64,000 nt of DNA, taken from contig NZ_JARHUJ010000001.1 of the NCBI RefSeq assembly GCF_029223285.1, forward strand, positions 868,001 through 932,000, written 5' to 3'. Origin of the DNA: Paraflavitalea sp. CAU 1676. Its GTDB lineage: Bacteria; Bacteroidota; Bacteroidia; Chitinophagales; Chitinophagaceae. Shown here piece after piece: positions 55,786 through 64,000 of this stretch. A model generated the notes under the pieces. It made no database searches and was not told where the DNA came from. It saw only the letters and a program-made list of their open reading frames with translations. Positions within the stretch are counted from its first letter, which is position 1, and each line of letters starts with the position of its first letter. A program made the position numbers and the translations under genes.

Positions 55786-58005
55786 ATGGATTTGTTGTAT
55801 CTATTGTACTCGCTGCTTCGCAAAAAATGGATCATTGTCGGTTGTACGGTATTGGGAGTAGTAGCGGGCTTTATATTTACACTTTTCCTCCCTAAAACCT
55901 ACGGTTCGGTGGCTCAGTACTCCACTGGTTTTACGATGGAGCAAAAGGTAAGTATCAAGGAAGAAGCTGGTATCAACTTCTACGAGATCGAGACCCGTTT
56001 TAATAACGTAATTGAAACTTTCAAATCGCCCAAGGTAATGGGCATGCTCTCCTATAAAGTCCTTTTGCATGACTTGGAAGACCTCAAGCCTTTCCGCACG
56101 CTGACCGAGGAGCAAAAGAACAGCAATACCTATAAAGTTGTCGACAAGGGGCAAGCGGAACAGATACTGCGCCGTAAGGTTGCCAACATGGAACTGTTGA
56201 ACCCTTTCGATCCGGAAGAAAAAAAGGTTTTCGACCTGATGTATCTCTACGGTTATGCGCCCGAATACCTCCAGGGCAAACTGATGATCTCTCGCGCCGA
56301 CCGTACCGATTACTTAAACATACTTTGCCGTTCGGAAAATCCCGAAATGTCGGCTTTCATTGCCAATACCATTGGCCAGCAATTCATCCGTTTTTTCAAC
56401 AGTATTTACGGATTGCGCAACCAGGAGTCGGCTGCCAAACTGGACAGCCTGGCGGCCTCCAAGAAAAGAGCTGTAGACAGCCTTACCGAAGGATTAAAAG
56501 CGTTTCGCGTAAAGATCGGTACACCCGATGTAGGTGCGCGGGCATCGGCCGCTATGTCGGTAGTTCAAAGCGTAACCAGCAACTACCAGCAGGAGTTGGC
56601 CAAGCTCAATAACATGCGCGGTGAAATCAGATCGGTAGATGAGCAACTAGCGCTGCTCTCGACCCAAAACTCCGGCAATACATTTGTCAATAACAACGCA
56701 GCTATACTTGCACTCGAAAAAGAAAACCAGGGCCTCGAGATCCAAAAGAATGGCAAAGCAGATGACGATATCAGGAGATTACAGGAACAGATCGATGGCA
56801 ATGTGCGCAAGATTGCCCAGCTAAAGAGCACCGGTAGTTCCAACATAGACAGGCAGCAACAGAAGAACAGGGCGCAAACCCGGCAGGAAGAACTGATAGC
56901 GCGTAAAACCGAATTGCAGCAACAAATCATAGCGTCTGAAGGGAACGTGGCAATGTATGGCCGTCAGAAAGACGATTATGAAGTAATTACAAAGACCGGT
57001 GGAGGCGACCAGGTAATTCTGGACGCCCTGGAACGCGATCTGCGCATCGCCTCGCAGGAATATGAGCAATTGAAACGTAGTCTTCAATCTTCGCTCGACC
57101 TCGATATCAACCCACAGAACAACTTTAAGCCGATACTCGTAGCGCAACCGCCTTTTGCTCCCGAACCTTCCAAGCGTTCACTGGTATTGGGTCTGTGTGG
57201 TATGTTAATGTTGTTTCTTTCCTCTTTCATCATCATTGCTCTCGAGTTCTTCGATTCATCGTATAAAACACCTACCATATTTCAACGAAACACGAAGCTG
57301 AAGACACTTTCAGTGTTGAACAAGTTGAACCTGAAAAAGAAGCCGCTGAATGACTATTTCAAGGATCAGGACGGCGACAACAACCGGGAAGGTGAAGGCG
57401 CTCTTTTTGTGGAGAACCTCCGTAAACTTCGTTTCGAGCTGGCCACCAGTGGCAAGAAGATCTTCCTCGTTACCAGTACCAAACCGCAGGAAGGAAAGAC
57501 TGTAGTGATTGAAGCTTTGGCCAATAGCCTTAGCCAGACCAAGAAGAAAGTACTGCTCATCGATGCGAACTTCTCGAACAATACCTTAACACGTAAGTTT
57601 GAGGCAAAGCCAAGTCTGGAGCAGTTTAGCTTTTCGGGTAATGGCAATGTAATGGACAAATTCTGGGGTTCTACCAGCATGACCGCCATTCCCAATACCG
57701 ACCTGATAGGCTGTGCCGAAGGCAATCATACCCCCTCCGAAATATTGCCCAAGAACAACCTGTTCGAAAACCTGCCGAGGATCGCAGAAAGTTACGACTT
57801 CGTGTTTATCGAGGGTGCATCACTCAACAAACATGCAGACAGCAAGGAGCTTACTACCTGGGTAGATGGCATTATCGCCGTTTTTTCGGCGAAGTCATCC
57901 CTCGGCCAGGTCGACAAAGAATCCATCCAATACCTGAACAGTACCGGCGATAAGTTCGTCGGCGTGGTGTTGAATAATGTGGAAGTGAATAATATGGATC
58001 TTTAG
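55786..58005 (+). CDS. Wzz/Wzc-like polysaccharide co-polymerase with degenerate kinase domain
   Basis: The 739-residue protein has a first TM segment (WIIVGCTVLGVVAGFIFTLF), a large periplasmic Wzz-type region with coiled coil (about 200-440), a second TM (LVLGLCGMLMLFLSSFIIIAL) and a cytoplasmic BY-kinase-like domain from about 540. Walker A reads STKPQEGKT, Walker A-prime VLLIDANF near 588 and the Walker B region YDFVFIEGA at 670-678, with Glu where Asp is usual. No Tyr-rich tail is present; the protein ends NNVEVNNMDL. Chain-length control is likely and autophosphorylation doubtful. It heads the plus-strand operon. Confidence 0.9.
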   Translation: MDLLYLLYSLLRKKWIIVGCTVLGVVAGFIFTLFLPKTYGSVAQYSTGFTMEQKVSIKEEAGINFYEIETRFNNVIETFKSPKVMGMLSYKVLLHDLEDLKPFRTLTEEQKNSNTYKVVDKGQAEQILRRKVANMELLNPFDPEEKKVFDLMYLYGYAPEYLQGKLMISRADRTDYLNILCRSENPEMSAFIANTIGQQFIRFFNSIYGLRNQESAAKLDSLAASKKRAVDSLTEGLKAFRVKIGTPDVGARASAAMSVVQSVTSNYQQELAKLNNMRGEIRSVDEQLALLSTQNSGNTFVNNNAAILALEKENQGLEIQKNGKADDDIRRLQEQIDGNVRKIAQLKSTGSSNIDRQQQKNRAQTRQEELIARKTELQQQIIASEGNVAMYGRQKDDYEVITKTGGGDQVILDALERDLRIASQEYEQLKRSLQSSLDLDINPQNNFKPILVAQPPFAPEPSKRSLVLGLCGMLMLFLSSFIIIALEFFDSSYKTPTIFQRNTKLKTLSVLNKLNLKKKPLNDYFKDQDGDNNREGEGALFVENLRKLRFELATSGKKIFLVTSTKPQEGKTVVIEALANSLSQTKKKVLLIDANFSNNTLTRKFEAKPSLEQFSFSGNGNVMDKFWGSTSMTAIPNTDLIGCAEGNHTPSEILPKNNLFENLPRIAESYDFVFIEGASLNKHADSKELTTWVDGIIAVFSAKSSLGQVDKESIQYLNSTGDKFVGVVLNNVEVNNMDL

Positions 58006-58028
58006 GATATTAAACCTTATACCGTGTC

Positions 58029-59171
58029 ATGTTCAACTATTTGTTTAACGCTCAAAAAATATTAAACAGGAGCCGTTATCCCTGGATAGATTATGCCAGG
58101 GGTATTACAATACTGCTGGTAGTTTACCGGCATGTATTTGAAGGACTGGCGAATGTGGGAGAGGGATCCGGAAGTTTTGGTGCGCTGAAGTATTTTAATA
58201 TCTTTTTCTTCAGCTTCCGTATGCCTTTATTCTTTATCGTATCGGGCATTTTTGTGGGGGCCAGCATGGGCCGAAAAGGGATAGGCACCTATCTTAAAGA
58301 CAGGTTTCAATCCATCTTTTATCCTTTGATGGTGTGGGGAAGCATCCAGGTTACATTGCAATTATTGTTTGCCGGCTATGCCAATGCAGAGCGCACCCCT
58401 TTCGATTATGTGAACCTGATCATCGACCCCCGTAAGATCGAGCAGTTCTGGTACCTGAACGCATTGTTTTGTGTGAGTGCATTATATGCCGTTGTGCATT
58501 GGTATGGAAAAGCAAAAGCCTGGCAGCAGGTCATCATTGGCGTGATTTTGTTTGCCGTTGCGAGCTACTGCCTCGTGAACCGCATACATCTCGGGCTATT
58601 GAACGATGTGTTGTTCTTTTACCTGTTCTTTGCGATCGGGCATTTGTTTTCGGACCTGGTACTCAATACCCGGTATCATCCGGTGCTGATGTCCTGGAAA
58701 ACGACCCTGATGACACTACCGGTCTTTGTACTGGTTCAACACTATTTCACCTACCTGAATTTGGCACACCAGGATGACTACTATGTTCAGTTTCAGCAAC
58801 CTGCCCTCTTCGCCGCTACGGCACTGCTGGGTGGGGCTTTTGTGATCCAGGTGTCATTCCTGTTGCAAAAATTGAATGTTTTAAGGTTTCTTCGCGTGAT
58901 AGGCTATCACTCATTATATATTTATGTAATGCACCTGATGATCACAGCCTCCTTGCGCAACGTGCTGGTGAAAATACTTGGCATAGAGAATATCCCGGTG
59001 TTAATGGTCGTTAGTGTGACAATTGGGATTATTTTGCCGATCATATTATATAATATCGCAGAACGTTGGGGGGCCTGGTGGCTGTTCACTTTGAAAAAGC
59101 CGAAGGAAGAGCCGGCAGCCGGTAAAGGCAGCCAGGTTCAAAGCCCACAAAAGATCGCGGTTGGTAATTGA
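58029..59171 (+). CDS. Acyltransferase_3-family membrane protein
   Basis: The 380-residue protein has about ten TM segments. The N-terminal motif YPWIDYARGITILLVVYRHVFEGL carries the conserved His and Arg of acyltransferase_3 proteins, followed by FRMPLFFIVSGIFVG. It probably O-acetylates or otherwise acylates the polysaccharide repeat unit. It begins 23 bp after the Wzz/Wzc-like gene and is followed 20 bp later by the micropeptide gene, consistent with one operon. It is the second acyltransferase of this family in the window. Confidence 0.9.
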   Translation: MFNYLFNAQKILNRSRYPWIDYARGITILLVVYRHVFEGLANVGEGSGSFGALKYFNIFFFSFRMPLFFIVSGIFVGASMGRKGIGTYLKDRFQSIFYPLMVWGSIQVTLQLLFAGYANAERTPFDYVNLIIDPRKIEQFWYLNALFCVSALYAVVHWYGKAKAWQQVIIGVILFAVASYCLVNRIHLGLLNDVLFFYLFFAIGHLFSDLVLNTRYHPVLMSWKTTLMTLPVFVLVQHYFTYLNLAHQDDYYVQFQQPALFAATALLGGAFVIQVSFLLQKLNVLRFLRVIGYHSLYIYVMHLMITASLRNVLVKILGIENIPVLMVVSVTIGIILPIILYNIAERWGAWWLFTLKKPKEEPAAGKGSQVQSPQKIAVGN

Positions 59172-59191
59172 TTACCCTTTAATCATCAAAA

Positions 59192-59293
59192 ATGGAAAAC
59201 GAACAGGATCAATACAAGGCTTTCGAGATCATCAGCACGCTGTTTGCGGCTGCATTTTGCCTGGCGATGTTCGTCAAATTCCTGTTCTTTTAG
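59192..59293 (+). CDS. 33-aa single-TM micropeptide in the polysaccharide operon
   Basis: The frame MENEQDQYKAFEIISTLFAA followed by AFCLAMFVKFLFF has a charged N-terminus and one hydrophobic helix, and ends at TAG. It starts 20 bp after the acyltransferase stop and ends 6 bp before the Wzy-like start, filling the gap between two operon genes exactly. It is therefore likely to be translated. It could be a small membrane partner of the polymerase or the acyltransferase. No family is recognised, and coding is inferred from position and composition. Confidence 0.6.
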   Translation: MENEQDQYKAFEIISTLFAAAFCLAMFVKFLFF

Positions 59294-59299
59294 ATCATA

Positions 59300-60802
59300 A
59301 TGGCAAAAGGCTTACTAAATAAAGCGGGTTCAAACGTGTTATACTGGCTCAAGTATCATTTTCTGGAGAAGAAGATGACGACGGGCCTGGGTATTTCTGT
59401 ACTTGGGTTGATAGCCATCAGTATGTCGTACCTGACAGTGATGGTAAATCCTTCGGCCAGTATCGGGATCGTGGCCGGCATGGCAGGTATCCTGATATTT
59501 ATCTTGTGCATGTTGTATCCCAAGGTGGGCTACTACGCCACCTATATCATCTGCCTGGGCTTGCTTTTACCCTCGCGGTTGTTCAACATCCAGGCAATGA
59601 TCCCTACGGGGCTTATTCCCGAATACCTCTCTTACCTTACCCTGCTGGGCGTTATCACCCGCCAGGAATATAGTAAAGAGGTCGATCGCAGGTTCTGGAA
59701 CTCAGCCCTCACCATCTGGATCGGCGTATTGATGTTCTATTATTTACTGCAGATCGTGAATCCGTCGGGGGCCAGCAAACTAGGCTGGTTCAACTTTATA
59801 CGGAAGCAGTTCAGCTTTGCCGCGTTCTTTTACATGAGCTATTGCTTCTTCAACTCGAAGAAGTCTGTCCAGTTCTTCATGAAGTTCTGGATCATATTGA
59901 GCACTTTTGAAGCCATCTATGCCTGTAAACAGCAATGGTTTGGGTTTTCGACCTGGGAGTATATCTGGCTCACGGCCGACCCGGTGCGTTTGGAGCTTTT
60001 CGTGAATGGTGGATTTGTGCGGCGGTTCGGCCTTTTATCCGATCCGGCGGCGGCAGGTATCCTGTATGCATCCTCGACAGTGTTTGTATTGGTGCTGGCT
60101 TTGCAGGAAAAAAACACCCGCTTAAGGTTTTTGTACTATGTGCTCTCCATCATCCATTTCCTGGCTTCCAGTTATACCGGTACCCGTACAGCGACGCTGA
60201 TGATCGTGGCGGCCATCGTATTCTATTGTGTACTCACCCTATACCAGCGAAGGACCCTTATTTTTTCGGGTGTATTTGCCGGATTGCTGGTCGGCCTGTT
60301 GGTAGTGCCGATCTATGATAACATGATCATCAATAGGTTGCGATCCACTTTCGAAGGGTCTAAGGACCCTTCGGCCCTGGTGCGTGACGTAAACCGCAAA
60401 ATTGCCCAGCCTTATGTATGGAGCCACCCCATGGGCGGCGGCCTCAATACGGCCGGTTTGATCGGGGCCATGTACAGCCCCGGACATTTTCTATCCTTTA
60501 TTCCCCCGGATAGTGCCTATATGCAAACGATGATGGAGCAGGGGCCCGTCGGACTGGCATTAATGCTGATATTTTATTATGTGATACTGCGTACGGGGAT
60601 CAAGTATTTTTACCGGGTTCGGGATCCGGACCTCAAAACCATCTATGCAGCCAACCTGGTATCGGTATTCAGTCTTATGATCGCGCAGTTTTCCCAGTTG
60701 GCTATCGGGCAATATCCCAATGTATTGTATTTTTATTCCGCGCTGGCCATATTCCTGAAATTACACTTATTTGACTCGTCAAAAACTGAAGAAAACAACT
60801 AA
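59300..60802 (+). CDS. O-antigen ligase/polymerase-like protein (Wzy/WaaL family)
   Basis: The 500-residue protein has about eleven TM segments and a large periplasmic loop near residues 340-420 (NRKIAQPYVWSHPMGGGLN, then HFLSFIPPDSAYMQTMMEQGPVGL), the layout of Wzy_C/O-antigen ligase-type proteins. The SAYMQTMMEQGPVG segment is typical of this family. It probably polymerises lipid-linked repeat units at the periplasmic face of the inner membrane. Its stop codon abuts the ATG of the next gene, indicating tight coupling. Confidence 0.88.
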   Translation: MAKGLLNKAGSNVLYWLKYHFLEKKMTTGLGISVLGLIAISMSYLTVMVNPSASIGIVAGMAGILIFILCMLYPKVGYYATYIICLGLLLPSRLFNIQAMIPTGLIPEYLSYLTLLGVITRQEYSKEVDRRFWNSALTIWIGVLMFYYLLQIVNPSGASKLGWFNFIRKQFSFAAFFYMSYCFFNSKKSVQFFMKFWIILSTFEAIYACKQQWFGFSTWEYIWLTADPVRLELFVNGGFVRRFGLLSDPAAAGILYASSTVFVLVLALQEKNTRLRFLYYVLSIIHFLASSYTGTRTATLMIVAAIVFYCVLTLYQRRTLIFSGVFAGLLVGLLVVPIYDNMIINRLRSTFEGSKDPSALVRDVNRKIAQPYVWSHPMGGGLNTAGLIGAMYSPGHFLSFIPPDSAYMQTMMEQGPVGLALMLIFYYVILRTGIKYFYRVRDPDLKTIYAANLVSVFSLMIAQFSQLAIGQYPNVLYFYSALAIFLKLHLFDSSKTEENN

Positions 60803-61540
60803 ATGAACCTTGCAACCATGAATAGAATCTTTGCCGGCATTAGTGTGCTGATGCTGACTGCTTTAACCTCTCAAGGGCAACAACCAACGGGGCGAAACGT
60901 ATCGACTTACCATGCCAACCTGGATACCAGCCAGATTACCGACATCCGCGAAAAGCTGGTTCAGCTGGCTTTACAGAATCCTAATTTTGAGATTGCTGAC
61001 CGGCAGGTCAATGTCGCCAAATACCAGCTTCACAAAGCAAAAGGCAGCTGGTTGAATACTTTCTCGGCCACTGGCAACGTAAACGAGTACACCATCAACC
61101 CTAAGAGTGCTCCTTCCAACCAGGCAACGTTATACCCCAAATACAACTTCAGCATGAACCTTCCGTTCGACTTCTTTACCTCGAAGGCCAATGAAGTGAA
61201 GATAGCCCGTGAGAACCTGTATATTGCTCATGCCGAAAAGAATGAGAAATACCGTACTGTACGTAAAACAGTGTTGTCGGCTTATGAGGATTACCTCATG
61301 CACAAGGAAAAGTATGACCTCATCATTCGTATGGCACAGTCGGAGTATACCGAATACAAACTGGCTGAAAAGGACTTTGCCGATGGCCTGATCACTCCGG
61401 AAGTATTTAAGAAAGCAGAAACTGCTTACTATGAACAGCAATTGAAGAAGGCCGATCAACAGCGAAACTTCAGTGTAGCCAAACTGGAGCTCGAAGCCAT
61501 TATCGGGGTGAGTATCGACGACGTGTTAGGGAAGAAATAA
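60803..61540 (+). CDS. Half-length TolC-like protein (single OEP repeat)
   Basis: The 245-residue protein has a signal peptide (about 1-25) and one OEP-type repeat: REKLVQLALQNPNFEIADRQ with VAKYQLHKAKGSWLNTFSA, a beta segment (YPKYNFSMNLPFDFFTSK) and long helices ending LEAIIGVS. Classical TolC proteins have two such repeats in about 450 residues, so this is half the usual size, with the features of a C-terminal repeat. The start ATG directly follows the Wzy-like stop; a second ATG six codons later is possible. It may form part of an outer-membrane exit for the polysaccharide. Confidence 0.8.
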   Translation: MNLATMNRIFAGISVLMLTALTSQGQQPTGRNVSTYHANLDTSQITDIREKLVQLALQNPNFEIADRQVNVAKYQLHKAKGSWLNTFSATGNVNEYTINPKSAPSNQATLYPKYNFSMNLPFDFFTSKANEVKIARENLYIAHAEKNEKYRTVRKTVLSAYEDYLMHKEKYDLIIRMAQSEYTEYKLAEKDFADGLITPEVFKKAETAYYEQQLKKADQQRNFSVAKLELEAIIGVSIDDVLGKK

Positions 61541-61608
61541 GCAACCGGGCATCGAAACATTGCAGGCCATCGACTCCATCCAAGATAAAAGCTAATTAAA
61601 CCGTATTA

Positions 61609-63210
61609 ATGAATCGGCGTTTACGTATTCCGGAGCAATTATTGGTATATACCGGATCCTTGATATTTTTCATTTGCACCCTGGCGGCCAATTTTTCCGG
61701 ACCGCATGATTCTATCGGTTATCTCAACGGAATCGTTAAAGGAGATCCCCTTTTTCATCCTCATCATTTACTATATCATTTTGTAACGCATTATTGGTAT
61801 GTGGTAGCACATGCCATTTTACCCGGGATCAGGGACTATTACCTCACGGAACTCTTTACCGCGCTCTGGGGTAGTGGAACCATCACGGTGGTGTATTGTT
61901 TTTTCCGGCGCCGTTTCAATATGCCGGTTTTGGAATCGCTGATCGGTATTACAGTAGTGGCTTTTTCATTCGGCCCCTGGTTTTACAGCACCAATATCGA
62001 AGTATATGCGCCGCCCATCTTCTTTCTGTTGCTGGCATTGTATATTGCTGCCAAAAGCCAGCTTCAAAAAAAGGATTTCCTGTATATGGCTTTGCTGCAG
62101 ATACTGGCCATCCTGTTTCACCAGGTGCACGTATTGTTCACTCCGGTAATCCTGTATAAGCTATGGGAACAACGGAAAAGCGTTCCGATGGTGCCAGCCT
62201 TTATACAATATGCGTTGACAGGGCTGGTTTTGGTGGGCGGAGCCTATTTTATCGTGGGTTGGGTGATCCTCGACCAAAACGATACGGCCAAATGGATGAA
62301 CTGGCTGGAGGGATATGCGCAACAGGAGGCACATTGGAAGCCGTTGAACAGCAAGACTCCTTTTCTGGTTGCAACTGGTTATTCACACGCATTTATCGGT
62401 GGGCATTTCGTATTCCGCCTTCCGCCGGTAGAACGATACCTCAGCACACATCTCTCAAACCATTCGCTGGGCGATGAAATGTACCTCGTGCGCAATATGC
62501 CGCAATCGGTAGCGATCCTGCTGGCGGCGTTGAGCTTGCTGCTGGGAGCGCTCATGATCTGGCTGGTGATCAGATTTGCACGTCGATATAAAACGATCCA
62601 CGCCACCATGGGCCATGTGGTAACTCCCCTGATGATGGCAGGTATCATATATTCCGTCTTTTTCACCTTCTGGATGCCCGAGATCCTCGAGTTCTGGATA
62701 TTCCAGGTAGTACTGGTTTGGCTGCTGTTGATCGGTACATTGCGGTATGGAGGGCAAGGCGTCCCCGCGTTTGCCGGATGGGGCGCCGTTAAGCCAGCGG
62801 CCATCGTTGCATCGATGGGAATTATGTTGTTCATCATCAACTTCTTTGGCAGCATTCATTGGTTAATGGAACTGGAGAACGATCAATATTATACAAAGAT
62901 CAGGACAGTGAAAGAGGAGGTGCGCGATAAAGACATGATCCTGCTACAGGACGGCTGGCAGTTGCGCGACTTCTTTAAATACTTCATTAATAAAACAGCA
63001 CACGAAGCCCCGGCAGCCGATTCATTACGCCAAATTACCGACAAGGCTGTTTCTGCTACCCTTCAACAGGGAGGGCGCATTTATATCTTTACCGAAGCCA
63101 GCCATTATCAGCCCCATGGCACCGTGTACATCGATTCGCTGTTGAAGGCATTTGAGCCGAGAACGAAGGTGTATCCCGAAGGTACCGCCCGTATTGTCGT
63201 GATCGAGTAA
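61609..63210 (+). CDS. Polytopic membrane protein, GT-C-like glycosyltransferase or DUF2723-like
   Basis: The 533-residue protein has about ten TM segments and a soluble C-terminal region of roughly 110 residues. An acidic residue lies in the first extracytoplasmic loop (GPHDSIGYLNGIVKGDPLF), as in GT-C-fold glycosyltransferases that use lipid-linked sugars. FHQVHVLF and VAFSFGPWFYSTNIEVYAP resemble DUF2723-like proteins. It is 68 bp after the TolC-like gene and ends the plus-strand cluster. It may transfer a sugar to the polymer or to surface proteins; the function is not established. Confidence 0.75.
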   Translation: MNRRLRIPEQLLVYTGSLIFFICTLAANFSGPHDSIGYLNGIVKGDPLFHPHHLLYHFVTHYWYVVAHAILPGIRDYYLTELFTALWGSGTITVVYCFFRRRFNMPVLESLIGITVVAFSFGPWFYSTNIEVYAPPIFFLLLALYIAAKSQLQKKDFLYMALLQILAILFHQVHVLFTPVILYKLWEQRKSVPMVPAFIQYALTGLVLVGGAYFIVGWVILDQNDTAKWMNWLEGYAQQEAHWKPLNSKTPFLVATGYSHAFIGGHFVFRLPPVERYLSTHLSNHSLGDEMYLVRNMPQSVAILLAALSLLLGALMIWLVIRFARRYKTIHATMGHVVTPLMMAGIIYSVFFTFWMPEILEFWIFQVVLVWLLLIGTLRYGGQGVPAFAGWGAVKPAAIVASMGIMLFIINFFGSIHWLMELENDQYYTKIRTVKEEVRDKDMILLQDGWQLRDFFKYFINKTAHEAPAADSLRQITDKAVSATLQQGGRIYIFTEASHYQPHGTVYIDSLLKAFEPRTKVYPEGTARIVVIE

Positions 63211-63469
63211 ACGAACAGGAACATTGGCGGCCCGATACTGTTTAAGGAATTTTATTCATTGATTGGTGGCCTTCAACAGATGTTTGAAAATGCGGAAGAT
63301 TGCTTATCTTAAGTATAGGCTTTACTGCTATTCGTTTTCCGTGTCGCTACCAATATCTTTCTGCCAAACCGGGCTTTATCCTACGTATTTTATTGCTTCG
63401 TTTATTGCATCCGGCTATGCCGCAAATGCAGGCAATACTGTTTTTATACATAGTATAAATCCCTTCACC
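63211..63469. other. 259-bp intergenic region before the sigma factor gene
   Basis: No terminator with a clear T-run and no convincing promoter was seen; sequence is AT-rich near 63430-63465. Confidence 0.4.
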
Positions 63470-64000
63470 ATGGCCAAAACTTTAGACAAAAATCTGATCC
63501 CCGCTTTTCATAAAAATGATCTGCAAGCCGTTCGCATCATTTTTCGGGAATACTACGCTTCCATGGTTCAATACGGTAACCAGCTCATCAACGACCGGCA
63601 GGAAACCAACGAACTGGTCGTCAATACTTTTATCAAGTTGATCGCTATGCGTCGCAATTTCAGGTCCCTGGCCGATATCAAGGCATTTTTGCTGGTTACC
63701 GTTCGCAATGCCTGCTATGATTACCTGTCCGGGGTTGAAATGGGAACGATTTACAAAAGAGATATGTTCAGGCTTGCAGACCTGCTGCCGGCCAATCCCC
63801 AGAGTATGCCGGTAATATTTACGAGTGAAATGCTGCTTAACCTATATGAAGGCATCAACAAGCTAACCGGTCAGTGTGCCGATGTATTCAAGTTCTATTT
63901 CTATAACAGAATGACAACGGCGGATATTGCATTGCAATTAGACATGCCGGTCAATAAAGTAAGGTCGCAAAAAACAAAGGCCATCAGGATTATCCGGAGT
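63470..64000 (+). CDS. ECF-type sigma-70 factor, cut by the window edge
   Basis: The frame stays open for 177 codons from the ATG at 63470 to the end. Region 2 lies at about residues 10-85 (VRIIFREYYASMVQYGNQLI, then ETNELVVNTFIKL and DIKAFLLVTVRNACYDYL) and region 4 at about 125-177 (MTTADIALQLDMPVNKVRSQKTKAI). Such sigma factors in Bacteroidota commonly sit next to FecR-type anti-sigma and SusC/SusD genes, which would lie beyond the edge. The final residues and stop codon are missing. Confidence 0.88.
   Translation, partial: MAKTLDKNLIPAFHKNDLQAVRIIFREYYASMVQYGNQLINDRQETNELVVNTFIKLIAMRRNFRSLADIKAFLLVTVRNACYDYLSGVEMGTIYKRDMFRLADLLPANPQSMPVIFTSEMLLNLYEGINKLTGQCADVFKFYFYNRMTTADIALQLDMPVNKVRSQKTKAIRIIRS

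Overview
The window looks like chromosomal DNA of a Bacteroidota bacterium, most likely Chitinophagaceae or a close relative. This is an inference from several signs: promoters of the TTTG-N19/20-TAnnTTTG type, almost no Shine-Dalgarno sequences, three giant secreted proteins with type IX secretion (T9SS) sorting tails, TonB and DUF5723 proteins, and family resemblances throughout. No rRNA, tRNA, CRISPR array or insertion sequence was found.

Layout. (1) 0-5.6 kb: an 11-bp tandem-repeat array precedes a tight plus-strand cluster of UbiA-type prenyltransferase, type III polyketide synthase, methyltransferase, FAD oxidoreductase and DUF5723 outer-membrane protein, probably a prenylated or lipidic phenol pathway. 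(2) 5.7-17.1 kb: mostly core or general genes: TonB-like protein, GbsR/MarR regulator with a small membrane protein, TIGR01777 epimerase, CoA-binding protein, YkuK-like protein, engB, a metallophosphoesterase/beta-propeller fusion, a small secreted protein, pyruvate dehydrogenase E2 and dnaX. (3) 17.2-23.6 kb: a TetR regulator and a complete tolC/adaptor/RND efflux operon, with a palindromic operator at tetR and a near copy before tolC. (4) 23.6-28.9 kb: an S9 peptidase lipoprotein and a VIT/VWA/TPR/DUF2135 protein carrying a SusC-like plug segment. (5) 28.9-32.1 kb: a 1.3-kb non-coding stretch rich in 11-bp phased repeats, then atpD-atpC. (6) 32.1-63.2 kb: an exopolysaccharide and cell-surface region. 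It holds two membrane acyltransferases, three secreted esterase-like T9SS proteins (979, 1619 and 2386 aa), three GT2 glycosyltransferases, an initiating sugar-phosphate transferase fused to a pseudo-receiver, an orphan response regulator, a Wzz/Wzc-like protein with a degenerate kinase domain, a 33-aa membrane micropeptide, a Wzy-like polymerase, a half-length TolC-like protein and a GT-C-like membrane protein. (7) The window ends inside an ECF sigma factor gene.

How the genes may work together. The 42-63 kb genes can be read as a Wzy-type polysaccharide pathway: the sugar-phosphate transferase starts the lipid-linked unit, the GT2 enzymes extend it, the Wzy-like protein polymerises it and the Wzz/Wzc-like protein sets chain length. 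No Wzx flippase or Wza-type export lipoprotein is visible, so the locus is incomplete here or uses an unusual export route. The membrane acyltransferases could add acyl groups and the three secreted esterase-like proteins could remove them or act on surface glycans; this is a hypothesis from gene neighbourhood. The most unusual items are the pseudo-receiver/orphan-receiver pair at the initiating enzyme, the triplet of esterase-headed T9SS giants, the half-length TolC-like protein, the micropeptide, the type III PKS/UbiA cluster and the helically phased 11-bp repeats at two distant loci.
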